From: Listeria cossartiae subsp. cayugensis
GTDB taxonomy: Bacteria; Bacillota; Bacilli; Lactobacillales; Listeriaceae
Assembly: GCF_014229095.1 (NCBI RefSeq)
Contig: NZ_JAARZC010000001.1
Location: 930,001-994,000 of the forward strand
Reading direction: 5' to 3'
DNA length: 64,000 nucleotides
The position numbers and the translations under genes were made by a program. Shown one piece after another: positions 16,466-25,192 of this stretch; position 1 is the stretch's first letter; every line of letters begins with the position of its first letter. The notes under the pieces were generated by a model that had not been told where the DNA came from, ran no database searches, and was given only the letters and a program-made list of their open reading frames with translations.

Positions 16466-17605
16466 TTATTTAGCTGCTTTACTCGCGGCTGAAATGACGG
16501 AAACTTGTTTTAATCCTTTGCCAATTAGACGCAAGATAACGAACCAAACAACAACGATCAAGACAATTTGTTTAAACGCGATTGCTGGAAGTGGATTGAA
16601 CGGGCAATCCCATGCGAAATGTAGCGCAATCGGAATAATAAACCATTTCCAGAACGTTCCTGTGAAAATGTGGTGCATTCCAAGCTTTTGATCTCCTTTA
16701 GCGATAACAAGAGCAGCACCGGTAATTGCAGCCCATACAACATGGCCACCAATTGACTGCCAACCACGGCTAAAGATAACATTCATCATTGTTTCGCCGG
16801 CAATATGAATATCTTTGAATAAGAATGCTGCATCGACACTATAGTTAAACGCATAACCAAGTGATTCAAAAGCAGCGAATCCAGCACCAACAGCGGCACC
16901 AATAAGTAAACCGTTTAAAATGTACTTCGAGTTTAACGAACGAATGAACAGGGCAACAATAATCATTTTTCCAGTTTCTTCAATAAAGCCAACCAAAAGG
17001 GCATTAAAATAATTTAATTTCCCAACTGGAATAATGGAGTAAATAACGAGTGTTGCAACGAGCGCCGCGACACCACCGATGAAAAACATCTTTACAACAT
17101 CGAAAACGCTGATGTTCCGAGGAGCATTCGTTTCGAAAAAGAATAATAAGACAGAGAACGGAACTGCAAATGAACCAATAACCATAAGTCCAGGTATGGT
17201 ATTACTATTTTCAAACAAATATGTACAAGCTAGAAGTAAAAAATACGTGACGATTAATACTAAGAAAACTCTGGAGAATACCCAAGGATGTGGCCAAGTG
17301 TGCGGAATATCGCTCGTTGCTGGCGTTGTATACTTAGTTCCAGCAATAAAGACTTTTTCGCCTTCTTCTTTAGAATGCTTTTTAAAAACAGCAGAGAAGA
17401 GGTTGCCTATCTTGAGTTCTGAGTTCCCGTGATTCCCAGTATGCTGATGCAATTCTGTTTGCTTAAATGCGACCCACTCTGGATGAGGGGATTTTTGAAC
17501 CAATGTATGATCGTTAATTTCCTGCTTTCTATAAAAAGCAATCATCTCAACATTCGTAAAAGGCCCAACTTTTTGTTCGTTCTTTTTGAAGTACCATTCT
17601 GACAA
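16466..17605 (-). CDS. GYF2-domain PrsW family intramembrane protease
   Basis: A 379-residue protein. Residues 1-50 form a GYF_2 domain (WYFKKNEQKVGPFTNVEM), a peptide-binding module. The rest is a polytopic membrane domain with PrsW motifs: EETGK (209-213), AAFES (244-248), GHVVW (287-291) and LHFAWD (328-333), giving the glutamates, histidines and aspartate of the presumed metal centre. PrsW of B. subtilis cleaves an anti-sigma factor within the membrane. Here the target is unknown, and the GYF2 domain may recruit it. The start is TTG after GGGGGAG. A sigma-B-like promoter lies upstream. Confidence 0.82.
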   Translation of the reverse strand: MSEWYFKKNEQKVGPFTNVEMIAFYRKQEINDHTLVQKSPHPEWVAFKQTELHQHTGNHGNSELKIGNLFSAVFKKHSKEEGEKVFIAGTKYTTPATSDIPHTWPHPWVFSRVFLVLIVTYFLLLACTYLFENSNTIPGLMVIGSFAVPFSVLLFFFETNAPRNISVFDVVKMFFIGGVAALVATLVIYSIIPVGKLNYFNALLVGFIEETGKMIIVALFIRSLNSKYILNGLLIGAAVGAGFAAFESLGYAFNYSVDAAFLFKDIHIAGETMMNVIFSRGWQSIGGHVVWAAITGAALVIAKGDQKLGMHHIFTGTFWKWFIIPIALHFAWDCPFNPLPAIAFKQIVLIVVVWFVILRLIGKGLKQVSVISAASKAAK

Positions 17606-17647
17606 ATGAAACTCCCCCTTTAGCTTTTTAGTTTGACTCCATTAATT

Positions 17648-17673
17648 ATTCCCAAAAATGCTAAAAGTTAAAC
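17648..17673 (-). promoter_or_regulatory. Sigma-B-type promoter of the PrsW gene
   Basis: On the minus strand GTTTAA (17673-17668) is 14 bp from GGGAAT (17653-17648), matching the Listeria general-stress sigma-B consensus GTTT...GGGWAT. It lies about 43 bp before the TTG start. Confidence 0.7.
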
Positions 17674-17685
17674 GAGCGAGCTGGA

Positions 17686-18081
17686 TTAATCATTTATTTT
17701 CTTGGCTTGTTCGTAAAGGAAATCAATCGAATCTGCTAAGAAATTTGCCGCGGACTCATTTAGCGGCTGTCCATCTAAATTTAAATCATCTTCATGTTTT
17801 AAGTCTTCACTAATTTTTGTCATTCTTTTCCCGATATCTTTTTCATTTTGGAGTTCACTAGGGACATACATCGGCATGCTTTGTTGTCCAAGTAAATAAT
17901 CAACACTAACATCGTAAAGAGTAGCTATTTGTGTCACCATTTCCAAATCTGGCTCACGAATACCATATTCCCAGTTGCCGTATGTAGATGGAGCAGATAA
18001 ACCGAGTCTTCTAGCAGTTTCTGCTTTTGACCATCCTTGCTTTTCTCGAAGTAGTGTAAGTCTATTACTTAATTTTGGCAT
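17686..18081 (-). CDS. Xre family regulator
   Basis: A 131-residue protein with an N-terminal HTH_3 domain (about residues 5-62; LTLLREKQGWSKAETARRLG, then YGNWEYGIREPDLEMVTQIA). A C-terminal acidic-helical tail may mediate dimerisation. The ATG at 18081 follows AGGAGTG at proper distance; the longer start at 18123 has none. A -10 TATAAT (18108-18103) lies upstream. It is divergent from a second, smaller HTH gene, an arrangement like phage cI/cro and toxin-control loci. Confidence 0.82.
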   Translation of the reverse strand: MPKLSNRLTLLREKQGWSKAETARRLGLSAPSTYGNWEYGIREPDLEMVTQIATLYDVSVDYLLGQQSMPMYVPSELQNEKDIGKRMTKISEDLKHEDDLNLDGQPLNESAANFLADSIDFLYEQAKKIND

Positions 18082-18161
18082 GATTTCACTCCTTTTTGTT
18101 TGATTATACAATATCTTACACAATTTAGCTATATTTTAACACAGAACGCATTATTTTGCGA

Positions 18162-18190
18162 TTGACATACTCTTTTTGAGTTGTTAATAT
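18162..18190 (+). promoter_or_regulatory. Strong promoter of the HTH-metalloprotease-lipoprotein genes
   Basis: TTGACA (18162-18167) and TAATAT (18185-18190) are separated by exactly 17 bp. The -10 lies inside the left arm of a long palindrome. Confidence 0.8.
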
Positions 18191-18208
18191 TGTATTAACA
18201 ACTCAAAA
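18174..18208. promoter_or_regulatory. 35-bp inverted repeat, operator candidate
   Basis: The arms TTTTGAGTTGTTAATA (18174-18189) and TATTAACAACTCAAAA (18193-18208) are perfect 16-bp complements with a 3-nt centre. They cover the -10 and the transcription start, the position of a repressor operator. One of the two flanking HTH proteins is the likely ligand. Confidence 0.75.
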
Positions 18209-18231
18209 TGTGTAGATAAGGAGAAGATGAC

Positions 18232-18447
18232 ATGAAAACAGTAGACAGCAGAAAAATCAATACGGCCAAAATTCGGGACTTACGATTGGAACGGGGAATC
18301 ACGCAAGCTTTCATTGCAAGGCGGATGGGTTATAAGTACACATCAGGTTACAGCAACATAGAAAAAGGCACTGTTAGACTTTCTCACAAAAATGCGGTTA
18401 TCTTGAGTGAAATCTTAATGTGCGAACTAAATTTCTTTTACGAATAA
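18232..18447 (+). CDS. Small HTH regulator (Xre/Cro-like)
   Basis: A 71-residue single-domain protein with an HTH of the Xre/Cro type: IRDLRLERGITQAFIARRMG followed by YSNIEKGTVRLSHKNAVILS. The ribosome binding site AAGGAGA is 7 bp upstream. It is the first gene after the palindrome-bearing promoter, so it probably regulates itself and the metalloprotease and lipoprotein genes that follow. Whether it activates or represses cannot be told. Confidence 0.75.
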   Translation: MKTVDSRKINTAKIRDLRLERGITQAFIARRMGYKYTSGYSNIEKGTVRLSHKNAVILSEILMCELNFFYE

Positions 18448-18552
18448 ACGGACACGGGATAAAGTTGCTAACTAAATAAAATGAATTCAAGGCAAACGTT
18501 TAGGGTTAATGCACACATAACGTGTGAAAAATATAAAAAAGGAGATAACAAC

Positions 18553-19086
18553 ATGAGTAAAAAAACATTAGTAGGGTTTCTAATTTGTATGGTGTTAGTT
18601 GCGTTATTCATACCAACTAATGCGGATGCGTATACGAAGAAGGGCTATGTCATGACAAAAGCGAGCGCGAAAAACTTTAAGATTTATATCAATGGATCCG
18701 CGAAAGGTTTTAAGAGCGTTATTATTAACGGAGCCAAAGCGTGGAATCCTTCGCCGTATTTAAACACAGTTAGTATGGGAAATGATGTGAAACCTCATTT
18801 TACCGTTAGTAGTTCAGCAACGAACAAAGGGGATGTGCTTGCTATTTGCAATACAACCTACTATAAATCCAATAAATTAGTTGCAAAGAATGAGATTACT
18901 CTTTATAAGGGTTTTCGCTCACTATCGAACAATCACAAAATCGAAACAGTTATCCATGAATTTGGTCACGGATTTGGCTTAGGACACGTCAAAACAAGAA
19001 ACGCAATTATGCTAGATAAAGGTTTCATTAATAAAACAAAACCACAAACAGATGATTATAACGGCATTAAAGCCATGTACAAGTAA
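18553..19086 (+). CDS. Secreted matrixin-like zinc metalloprotease
   Basis: A 177-residue exported protein. The signal peptide covers about residues 1-27 (MSKKTLVGFLICMVLVALFI, then a PTNADA cleavage site). The mature chain of about 150 residues ends with a zinc site HEFGHGFGLGH, the metzincin HExxHxxGxxH pattern, followed by NAIM as a likely Met-turn. This places it near the M10/M57 matrixin-like peptidases. No propeptide or cysteine switch is evident. The start at 18553 has AAAGGAG; the longer ORF start at 18481 has no signal sequence. Substrate unknown. Confidence 0.8.
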   Translation: MSKKTLVGFLICMVLVALFIPTNADAYTKKGYVMTKASAKNFKIYINGSAKGFKSVIINGAKAWNPSPYLNTVSMGNDVKPHFTVSSSATNKGDVLAICNTTYYKSNKLVAKNEITLYKGFRSLSNNHKIETVIHEFGHGFGLGHVKTRNAIMLDKGFINKTKPQTDDYNGIKAMYK

Positions 19087-19102
19087 AAAGGAGGATTAAA
19101 AA

Positions 19103-19756
19103 ATGAAAACAAAACTTATCATTATTATTGGCCTAGCAAGTCTAAGCGTCTTAACAGCCTGTTCCAATAACGAAAGTGTGAAAGAAGAACCAACAACAGA
19201 ACAAACTGAATCCGAACAAGTTAAACCAAATAATGGTGTCGTTTCCTATCACGGAAAATACCTCGAACTCGCTGAAAACATCAATGATTTAGAAAAAGAC
19301 GCACCGATTATCGTCAAAGTCACGAAAAAATCCGAAAAAGCAACGGTAACGAAAGAAACAAAAGAAAATATTTTCCCAACAGATTTCTATACGATGAGTG
19401 AAGTGCAAATCAATAGTATCGAAAAAGATAAAACTGGAAAATTGAAAGAGAATATGACCATTAAAGTGATGGAGTATAGCGTAGAAAATGTTGCTGTCGA
19501 TGGCAAAGAATATGATTTAACAATCGACGGATATAAAAATATGGAAAAAGGCGAAGAATATACGCTATTTTTAGAGAAAAATCCAGATGGAGACAATTAT
19601 GTTCTTTCAAATGCAATCATAAGTAAATTCCCAGTAGAGGAATTAGCTGAAAATGAATTATTCCTAGATGACGGAGAAAAAGCGGAAGAAACGGGTGACA
19701 TCGAAGAAATATATCAAGATATTTATCAAGACGTATTAACGGAATACAGTGAATAA
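19103..19756 (+). CDS. Lipoprotein of unknown function
   Basis: A 217-residue lipoprotein: the signal peptide ends in the lipobox LTAC with Cys20 as the lipidated residue. The chain is rich in Glu and Lys, with a predicted beta domain in the middle (VQINSIEKDKTGKLKENMTI, TIDGYKNMEKGEEYTLFLEK) and an acidic, helical C-terminus. It lies 16 bp after the metalloprotease gene with its own GGAGG, so they share a transcript. Substrate, inhibitor or anchor for the protease are possibilities; none is shown by sequence. Confidence 0.75.
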   Translation: MKTKLIIIIGLASLSVLTACSNNESVKEEPTTEQTESEQVKPNNGVVSYHGKYLELAENINDLEKDAPIIVKVTKKSEKATVTKETKENIFPTDFYTMSEVQINSIEKDKTGKLKENMTIKVMEYSVENVAVDGKEYDLTIDGYKNMEKGEEYTLFLEKNPDGDNYVLSNAIISKFPVEELAENELFLDDGEKAEETGDIEEIYQDIYQDVLTEYSE

Positions 19757-19775
19757 TTAAAGCTACTCGAAAAGT

Positions 19776-19811
19776 GAAGGACTTCGGTATAAAATCGAGG
19801 TCTTTCTTTTT
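19776..19811 (+). terminator. Terminator after the lipoprotein
   Basis: A 12-bp stem GAAGGACTTCGG/TCGAGGTCTTTC with G-U pairs that fit plus-strand RNA only, then TTTTT. Confidence 0.75.
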
Positions 19812-19888
19812 GCGTACAAATAAAAATGTTGTAGCGAAACCAAGCTTATTCCAGCCAATTTCTCGCAAAAAAGTACCACAAAATCCAC

Positions 19889-19918
19889 TTGACAGAACTA
19901 GACGATAACAAGTAGAAT
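19889..19918 (+). promoter_or_regulatory. Promoter of the TPR gene
   Basis: TTGACA (19889-19894) and TAGAAT (19913-19918) are 18 bp apart. The rest of the gap between 19812 and 20022 shows nothing further. Confidence 0.6.
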
Positions 19919-20022
19919 GAACCAAATCATCATTTTTACACTAAAAATGGTTAGAATTTTAACAATATGGGTAAATCCAGTTAGTATAAATAAAGCTTTT
20001 TCAAATAAAAGGAGATAAAACG

Positions 20023-20961
20023 ATGAGTGATAGTGGTGCTTTTTTTCCAATGAGCGTTAAAAAATTTCTGGAAAAAGGGATTACCTCGTTGTCTGAAGAA
20101 GAAAAAATGAGTACGCTACATTATTTGGAAAATGCGTATCATCAAGAACCTTGCAACGAGGAAATTGTACATAAGTTAATTCAATTTTATAATCAGACGG
20201 ATAAGACGAAGAAAGCGCAAGAAATGGGTCAAAACTTTTTGACGATGAATGGCTATAATAAGGATATACTTGGCGAACTATCTGTAACTTTTATGAAAGA
20301 AGATAATATGGATACGTACTTCACCTTAGTTCGGCATTATATGGAAGAAGAAAAAAAGGAAGCGACAGAAGAAGTTGCTGACAACGTTATTCCATTTCCA
20401 AAACAATTTATCCCGAGAAAAGATATTCGTGAGTTCGCATCTTGGCAAACAGCGGAGCAATTGGAGTTTTTACAAGAAGCGCGATTTTTAGAAATTGATA
20501 CCTTTTTACCAGCGTTTAGAGATTTTCTAGCGGATGATCATTTTTCGCCGTTTGTGCAGTCGATGATTTTTGAGTTAATGCAAGAAAAAGAAATAAATGA
20601 AGAATTTAAAATTCGCAAAGTAGAGAAGGAAGGTACGTTTAATCCGAGCCTTGTGCCGATGCTTGCGGAGAATAAATTTGCAGAAGCCTTATTTGCTGGC
20701 CTTGCGGAGATGCTTGAACATAGTAATCCGAGCCTTTTAGAGCAAGTGCTAGGAATTATTCAACAACATTTATTTATGCTCTATCCTTTTGAATTAGAAC
20801 CAAAAGAAGTGGATGTTTGGGTGAATGCTTATTACAAATGGGCGAATGCGATGTATGGTGATAATAGTGTTATTTCGGATGATGTGAATCACTTAGCGGT
20901 GGTAGAAGCTATTTCTATTATTGAAGAGTTAGAAATCAGGCAGCAAAATTATTTTATATAA
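20023..20961 (+). CDS. TPR-like protein, YsoA family
   Basis: A 312-residue cytoplasmic protein, mostly helical. The N-terminal third has TPR-like helix pairs (EEKMSTLHYLENAYHQEPCN, EEIVHKLIQFYNQTDKTKKA). In B. subtilis the gene directly upstream of tig is ysoA, a TPR protein of similar length, and the order here is the same, so it is assigned by synteny and character. Its molecular role is not established. The ribosome binding site is AAAGGAG. Confidence 0.72.
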   Translation: MSDSGAFFPMSVKKFLEKGITSLSEEEKMSTLHYLENAYHQEPCNEEIVHKLIQFYNQTDKTKKAQEMGQNFLTMNGYNKDILGELSVTFMKEDNMDTYFTLVRHYMEEEKKEATEEVADNVIPFPKQFIPRKDIREFASWQTAEQLEFLQEARFLEIDTFLPAFRDFLADDHFSPFVQSMIFELMQEKEINEEFKIRKVEKEGTFNPSLVPMLAENKFAEALFAGLAEMLEHSNPSLLEQVLGIIQQHLFMLYPFELEPKEVDVWVNAYYKWANAMYGDNSVISDDVNHLAVVEAISIIEELEIRQQNYFI

Positions 20962-21075
20962 TGATATTTGTTGTTTTCAAGTCAGGGATATCTGTGTTAT
21001 TATTAGTGAGTATGGCTGAAACTTGTCATGAGAGTAATTAAATTGAACTAAATAGATGATGGAGGGAATTATACC

Positions 21076-22359
21076 ATGTCAGTAAAATGGGAAAAACAAG
21101 AAGGTAATGTTGGAAAACTTACTTTTGAAATTGAACAAGAAAAAGTAAAAGAAGGTCTAGATAGAGCTTTCGTGAAAGTACGCAAAACTCTTAACGTACC
21201 AGGCTTCCGTAAAGGGAAAGTTCCACGTCAAATTTTCAACCAACGTTTTGGTGAAGAAGCACTTTTCCAAGATGCACTTGATATCTTGCTTCCAGAAGTA
21301 TATTCTGCAGCAATTGACGAAGCTGGAATTGATCCAGTGGACACTCCTCAAGTAAACATCGAGTCTATGGAAAAAGGCGAAACTTGGGTTCTAACTGCAG
21401 AAGTTACTGTAAAACCTGAAGTGAAACTTGGAGACTACAAAGGTCTTGAAGTTGAAAAACGCGAAACTGCACTTACAACAGAAGAATTAGAAGCTGAACT
21501 AAAACAATTACAAGAGCGTCAAGCTGAGTTAGTTGTTAAAGAAGATGCTCCAGCTGAAAACGGCGACACTGTAATCCTTGATTTTGAAGGATTCAAAGAC
21601 GGCGTAGCTTTCGAAGGCGGACAAGCTGAAAACCATTCTCTAGAACTTGGAAGTGGACAATTCATTCCTGGTTTTGAAGAAAAATTAGTTGGCTTAAAAG
21701 CTGGCGACGAAGCAGACATCGAGTTAACTTTCCCTGAAGAATATCATGCGGAAGATTTAGCTGGACAACCTGTCGTTTTCAAAGTGAAATTACACGAAAT
21801 CAAAACAAAAGAAGTTCCAGCTCTTGACGATGAACTTGCAAAAGACATTGACGAAGAAGTAGAAACTTTAGATGAACTAAAAGAAAAAATCTCTAAACGT
21901 TTACAAGAAGCGAAAGAAGAATCTGTTGCTCAAGCGAAACAAGAAGAAGTTATTGCGAAAGCTGTTGAAAATGCAGAAGTGGACATTCCACACGCAATGA
22001 TTCACCATGAAGCGGATCATTTAATGAATCACTTCGCACAAGATTTACAAGCACAAGGTCTAACTCCTGAATTATATTACCAATTCACTGGCCAAACAGA
22101 AGAAGCTATGCACGCACAAATGGAAAAAGACGCTGAAAAACGCGTGAAAATGAACCTAGTGCTTGAAGCAATTGCTGAAGCTGAAAACATTGAGCCAACT
22201 GAAGAAGCTATTGATGAAGAAATTTCTACATTAGCTGAAAAATATGGCATGGAAAAAGACGCTGTTCGTGCTGCACTTGGCGATATGAGCGAACTTAAAT
22301 CTGACCTTAAAATCCGTAAAGCTATCGACGTATTACTAGATAGCGCTGTGGAAAAATAA
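21076..22359 (+). CDS. tig: Trigger factor
   Basis: A 427-residue ribosome-associated chaperone and peptidyl-prolyl isomerase. The N-terminal ribosome-binding domain has the signature [12 protein letters not shown] (about residues 42-53). The FKBP-type domain follows (about 150-245; [36 protein letters not shown]) and then the helical chaperone arms (250-427). It uses highly biased codons, consistent with strong expression. The ribosome binding site is GGAGGG. A short hairpin separates it from clpX. Confidence 0.96.
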   Translation: MSVKWEKQEGNVGKLTFEIEQEKVKEGLDRAFVKVRKTLNVPGFRKGKVPRQIFNQRFGEEALFQDALDILLPEVYSAAIDEAGIDPVDTPQVNIESMEKGETWVLTAEVTVKPEVKLGDYKGLEVEKRETALTTEELEAELKQLQERQAELVVKEDAPAENGDTVILDFEGFKDGVAFEGGQAENHSLELGSGQFIPGFEEKLVGLKAGDEADIELTFPEEYHAEDLAGQPVVFKVKLHEIKTKEVPALDDELAKDIDEEVETLDELKEKISKRLQEAKEESVAQAKQEEVIAKAVENAEVDIPHAMIHHEADHLMNHFAQDLQAQGLTPELYYQFTGQTEEAMHAQMEKDAEKRVKMNLVLEAIAEAENIEPTEEAIDEEISTLAEKYGMEKDAVRAALGDMSELKSDLKIRKAIDVLLDSAVEK

Positions 22360-22395
22360 GCTTCGATTGATTCAATAATTTCATTAAAAAATGGG

Positions 22396-22418
22396 GGACA
22401 TGAGTTATACTCGTGTCC
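22396..22418 (+). terminator. Possible weak terminator tig/clpX
   Basis: A 9-bp stem GGACATGAG/CTCGTGTCC with one G-U pair, but a poor T-tail. It may be a partial terminator or an mRNA-stabilising hairpin. Confidence 0.4.
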
Positions 22419-22448
22419 TTCTGAATGTAGAAATATGAATACAGATGA

Positions 22449-22478
22449 TTGGCATTTCTAATAAACAAATGATATTAT
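22449..22478 (+). promoter_or_regulatory. clpX promoter
   Basis: TTGGCA (22449-22454) and TATTAT (22473-22478) are 18 bp apart. Confidence 0.55.
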
Positions 22479-22543
22479 TAACACACATAGGGGATGAAAA
22501 AGTCGCCTATATGCAACATACCTATGCGAAGGGGTGAAATATT

Positions 22544-23803
22544 GTGTTTAAATTTAACGACGAAAAAGGCCAACTTAAATGCTCCTTTTGCGGAAAGACT
22601 CAAGATCAAGTACGTAAATTAGTGGCCGGTCCAGGTGTTTATATTTGTGATGAATGTATCGAGCTTTGTAATGAAATTATTGAAGAAGAGCTAGGTATTT
22701 CTGAATTTGTGGATTTTGGTGAAGTGCCAAAACCTCAAGAAATCCGTCATATATTAAGTGACTATGTTATTGGTCAAGAACGTGCCAAAAGAGCACTTGC
22801 TGTAGCAGTTTACAATCACTACAAACGCATTAATTCCAATGAAACGAAAGAAGATGAAGTAGAACTTTCGAAAAGTAATATTTGTTTAATTGGTCCTACT
22901 GGTAGTGGTAAAACACTTCTTGCTCAAACATTAGCGCGAATTCTTAATGTTCCATTTGCTATTGCGGATGCGACTTCACTTACAGAAGCTGGTTACGTTG
23001 GGGAAGATGTAGAAAATATTCTTCTTAAACTAATCCAATCAGCGGACTATGATGTAGAAAAAGCCGAAAAAGGTATTATTTACATTGATGAAATTGACAA
23101 AGTTGCCCGCAAATCTGAAAACCCATCTATTACTAGAGATGTTTCCGGTGAAGGCGTTCAACAAGCATTACTGAAAATTTTGGAAGGCACTGTCGCAAGC
23201 GTTCCTCCACAAGGCGGTAGAAAACATCCTCATCAAGAGCTTATCCAAATTGACACAGGAAACATTCTATTTATCGTTGGTGGAGCATTTGACGGAATCG
23301 AACAAATCGTTAAAAATCGAATGGGTGAGAAAGTCATTGGATTCGGTACAGATAATGCGAAACTAAAAGAAGATGAAACATATCTATCTCGTGTTGTTCC
23401 AGAAGATTTGCTGAAATTCGGGTTAATTCCTGAATTTATCGGTCGTTTACCGGTTATTGCAACACTGGAACAATTAGATGAAGCAGCTCTCGTTTCCATT
23501 TTAACGGAACCTAAAAATGCTTTAGTAAAACAATATAAACGGATGTTGGAGCTTGATGACGTTGAACTTGAATTCGAGCCAACAGCTTTAATTGAAATTG
23601 CGAAAGAAGCAATTGAACGCAAAACTGGAGCACGTGGTCTTCGTTCGATTATTGAACAGATTATGTTAGAAGTTATGTTCGAAATTCCTTCCCGTGATGA
23701 TATTACGAAATGTATTATTACTGAAAAAGCAGCTCGCGGAGAAGAAGAGCCGCAACTGCAACTAGAAGACGGTTCGATTATTCCAATTAAAACATCTGCA
23801 TGA
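22544..23803 (+). CDS. clpX: ATP-dependent Clp protease ATP-binding subunit ClpX
   Basis: A 419-residue AAA+ unfoldase that feeds substrates to ClpP. The zinc-binding domain has Cys13, Cys16, Cys35 and Cys38. The Walker A GPTGSGKT is at 117-124, Walker B is IIYIDEIDK, and the pore loop region includes GYVGEDV. Length is normal. The start is GTG with GAAGGGG upstream. The order tig-clpX is conserved in Firmicutes. Confidence 0.96.
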   Translation: MFKFNDEKGQLKCSFCGKTQDQVRKLVAGPGVYICDECIELCNEIIEEELGISEFVDFGEVPKPQEIRHILSDYVIGQERAKRALAVAVYNHYKRINSNETKEDEVELSKSNICLIGPTGSGKTLLAQTLARILNVPFAIADATSLTEAGYVGEDVENILLKLIQSADYDVEKAEKGIIYIDEIDKVARKSENPSITRDVSGEGVQQALLKILEGTVASVPPQGGRKHPHQELIQIDTGNILFIVGGAFDGIEQIVKNRMGEKVIGFGTDNAKLKEDETYLSRVVPEDLLKFGLIPEFIGRLPVIATLEQLDEAALVSILTEPKNALVKQYKRMLELDDVELEFEPTALIEIAKEAIERKTGARGLRSIIEQIMLEVMFEIPSRDDITKCIITEKAARGEEEPQLQLEDGSIIPIKTSA

Positions 23804-23805
23804 TT

Positions 23806-23838
23806 AAAATGCGCGTCGTAATTGGCGCGCATTTTTTC
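23806..23838 (+). terminator. clpX terminator
   Basis: A 10-bp stem AAAATGCGCG/CGCGCATTTT with a 10-nt loop, followed by Ts. Confidence 0.88.
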
Positions 23839-23880
23839 TATCAACTCAGCTTGTTTTACTGTATCAACAGACTTGTTTCG

Positions 23881-23889
23881 TGCTATACT
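23881..23889 (+). promoter_or_regulatory. Extended -10 of sipX
   Basis: TGC followed by TATACT, 33 bp upstream of the sipX start. Confidence 0.6.
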
Positions 23890-23921
23890 TTATTAATATT
23901 AATTGGAGAGGATAAAAAGAC

Positions 23922-24488
23922 ATGAAAAGTGAAAATAAATTTTTTTCTGGGACATTTGGTTGGATAAAAATAATTCTCATCGCGCTTATACTTGCTTTTG
24001 GTATTCGCTATTTTTTAATTTCTCCAGTTACTGTTAATGGGAAATCAATGGACCCAACCCTTCATGACGGGGAACATTTATTTATTAACAAAGTATCAAG
24101 TCCGAAACGTTTTGATATCATTGTATTTCCGGCACCTGATGAAGAAAATGCAGAATATATTAAACGCGTCATTGGCCTTCCAGGAGATAAAGTAGAATAT
24201 AAAGAAGATCAGCTTTATATTAATGGCAAAAAATACGACGAACCATATTTAGATTCCGAGAAAGCGGCTTTAGGGAATGGCTATTTAACAACGGATGCGG
24301 AAGGTGATCCTAATTTTACAATGGCTGACATTCCTTACTCTGATGGCTCTCTAACAGTCCCTAAAGGAAAACTTTTTGTGTTAGGGGATAATCGTCAAGT
24401 TAGTAAAGATAGTCGCTACATTGGCTTTATATCGCAAAATAGTGTGCTTGGAAAAGTGATTTCGTTTGGGAAATCCTTAGAACGCTAG
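23922..24488 (+). CDS. sipX: Type I signal peptidase SipX
   Basis: A 188-residue membrane-bound serine-lysine peptidase that removes signal peptides of exported proteins. It has one N-terminal membrane helix (about 13-33), box B with the catalytic serine in GKSMDPTL, box D with the catalytic lysine in YIKRVIGLPGD, and box E GDNRQVSKDSR. Three such genes in a row are a known Listeria feature (SipX, SipY, SipZ), and literature shows SipZ to be the main one. Assigned by order. Confidence 0.9.
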   Translation: MKSENKFFSGTFGWIKIILIALILAFGIRYFLISPVTVNGKSMDPTLHDGEHLFINKVSSPKRFDIIVFPAPDEENAEYIKRVIGLPGDKVEYKEDQLYINGKKYDEPYLDSEKAALGNGYLTTDAEGDPNFTMADIPYSDGSLTVPKGKLFVLGDNRQVSKDSRYIGFISQNSVLGKVISFGKSLER

Positions 24489-24520
24489 TGTGAACCTGCG
24501 GGAATTCTAGGAGGAGACAT

Positions 24521-25090
24521 ATGACAGATCAGTATGAAAAAAGACCCAAGAAAAAAAGTGGGGTTCACCAATTATTAAGCTGGGTACTCGTTATCGTTGC
24601 GGCACTTGCCATTGCACTTGTTGTTCGTAACTTTGTTATTGCACCAGTAAAGGTAGAAGGGACGTCCATGGTTCCAACATATCAAGATGGAGATAGAATC
24701 TTTATAGAAAAAATTACCGATCCAGATCGCTTTGATATAATCGTATTTGATGAGCCGCCGATGATTGGCTCAGGAGAACATTTCATTAAACGCGTCATTG
24801 GTGTGCCGGGCGATCAAATCGCTTTTAAAAACGGTGAATTATATTTAAATGGTGAACGAAAAGTAGAAAGTTACTTACCAGAAGGAACTTTAACACTTTG
24901 GAATCCGGATCCAACACAAAAACCATACATAGCAGATTATACACTGGAGGATATGACAGGAGAAAGTACTGTCCCAAAAGGAAAACTGTTCGTGCTTGGG
25001 GATAATCGTGGCGGAAGTTCAGATAGTCGCGTTTTTGGTTTCATTGATGATTCTATGGTGAATGGTACAGTAATACAATTTGGGAAATAG
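24521..25090 (+). CDS. sipY: Type I signal peptidase SipY
   Basis: A 189-residue paralogue of sipX. It has an N-terminal membrane helix (about 17-37), the catalytic serine in GTSMVPTY, the lysine in FIKRVIGVPGD, and box E GDNRGGSSDSR. A basic N-terminal tail (EKRPKKKSG) keeps the start inside the cell. It lies 32 bp after sipX with its own AGGAGGA, so the two are probably co-transcribed. It is the most divergent of the three in the region between boxes D and E. Confidence 0.9.
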   Translation: MTDQYEKRPKKKSGVHQLLSWVLVIVAALAIALVVRNFVIAPVKVEGTSMVPTYQDGDRIFIEKITDPDRFDIIVFDEPPMIGSGEHFIKRVIGVPGDQIAFKNGELYLNGERKVESYLPEGTLTLWNPDPTQKPYIADYTLEDMTGESTVPKGKLFVLGDNRGGSSDSRVFGFIDDSMVNGTVIQFGK

Positions 25091-25091
25091 T

Positions 25092-25128
25092 GAGAAGTCC
25101 GTGAAAGATACTTTTTCGCGGATTTCTC
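25092..25128 (+). terminator. Hairpin between sipY and sipZ
   Basis: A 15-bp stem (GAGAAGTCCGTGAAA paired with TTTCGCGGATTTCTC) with a 7-nt loop but a weak T-tail. It is probably a partial terminator, allowing separate control of sipZ. Confidence 0.6.
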
Positions 25129-25192
25129 TATTAAATGAAAGTTTTTTCGTTTATAATAAGACTGTTAGTATAAAATAGGGCGGTGCAGTTTT

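Noticed and set aside
18481-18552. Upstream extension of the metalloprotease frame
   Set aside because: Would bury the signal peptide behind 24 polar residues; AAAGGAG supports the start at 18553.
17686-19756. Prophage remnant or toxin-antitoxin locus
   Set aside because: The divergent HTH pair suggested a phage switch, but there is no integrase, attachment repeat, phage structural gene or recognisable toxin nearby.
19812-20022. Minus-strand ORF overlapping the lipoprotein 3' end and the gap (19617-19925)
   Set aside because: Runs through the terminator and the lipoprotein gene; no ribosome binding site or recognisable domain.
23233-23844. 203-codon open frame antisense to clpX
   Set aside because: It mirrors a conserved, well-supported clpX; the product is Ser/Ile-rich without domain, and there is no ribosome binding site. 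A codon-bias shadow.
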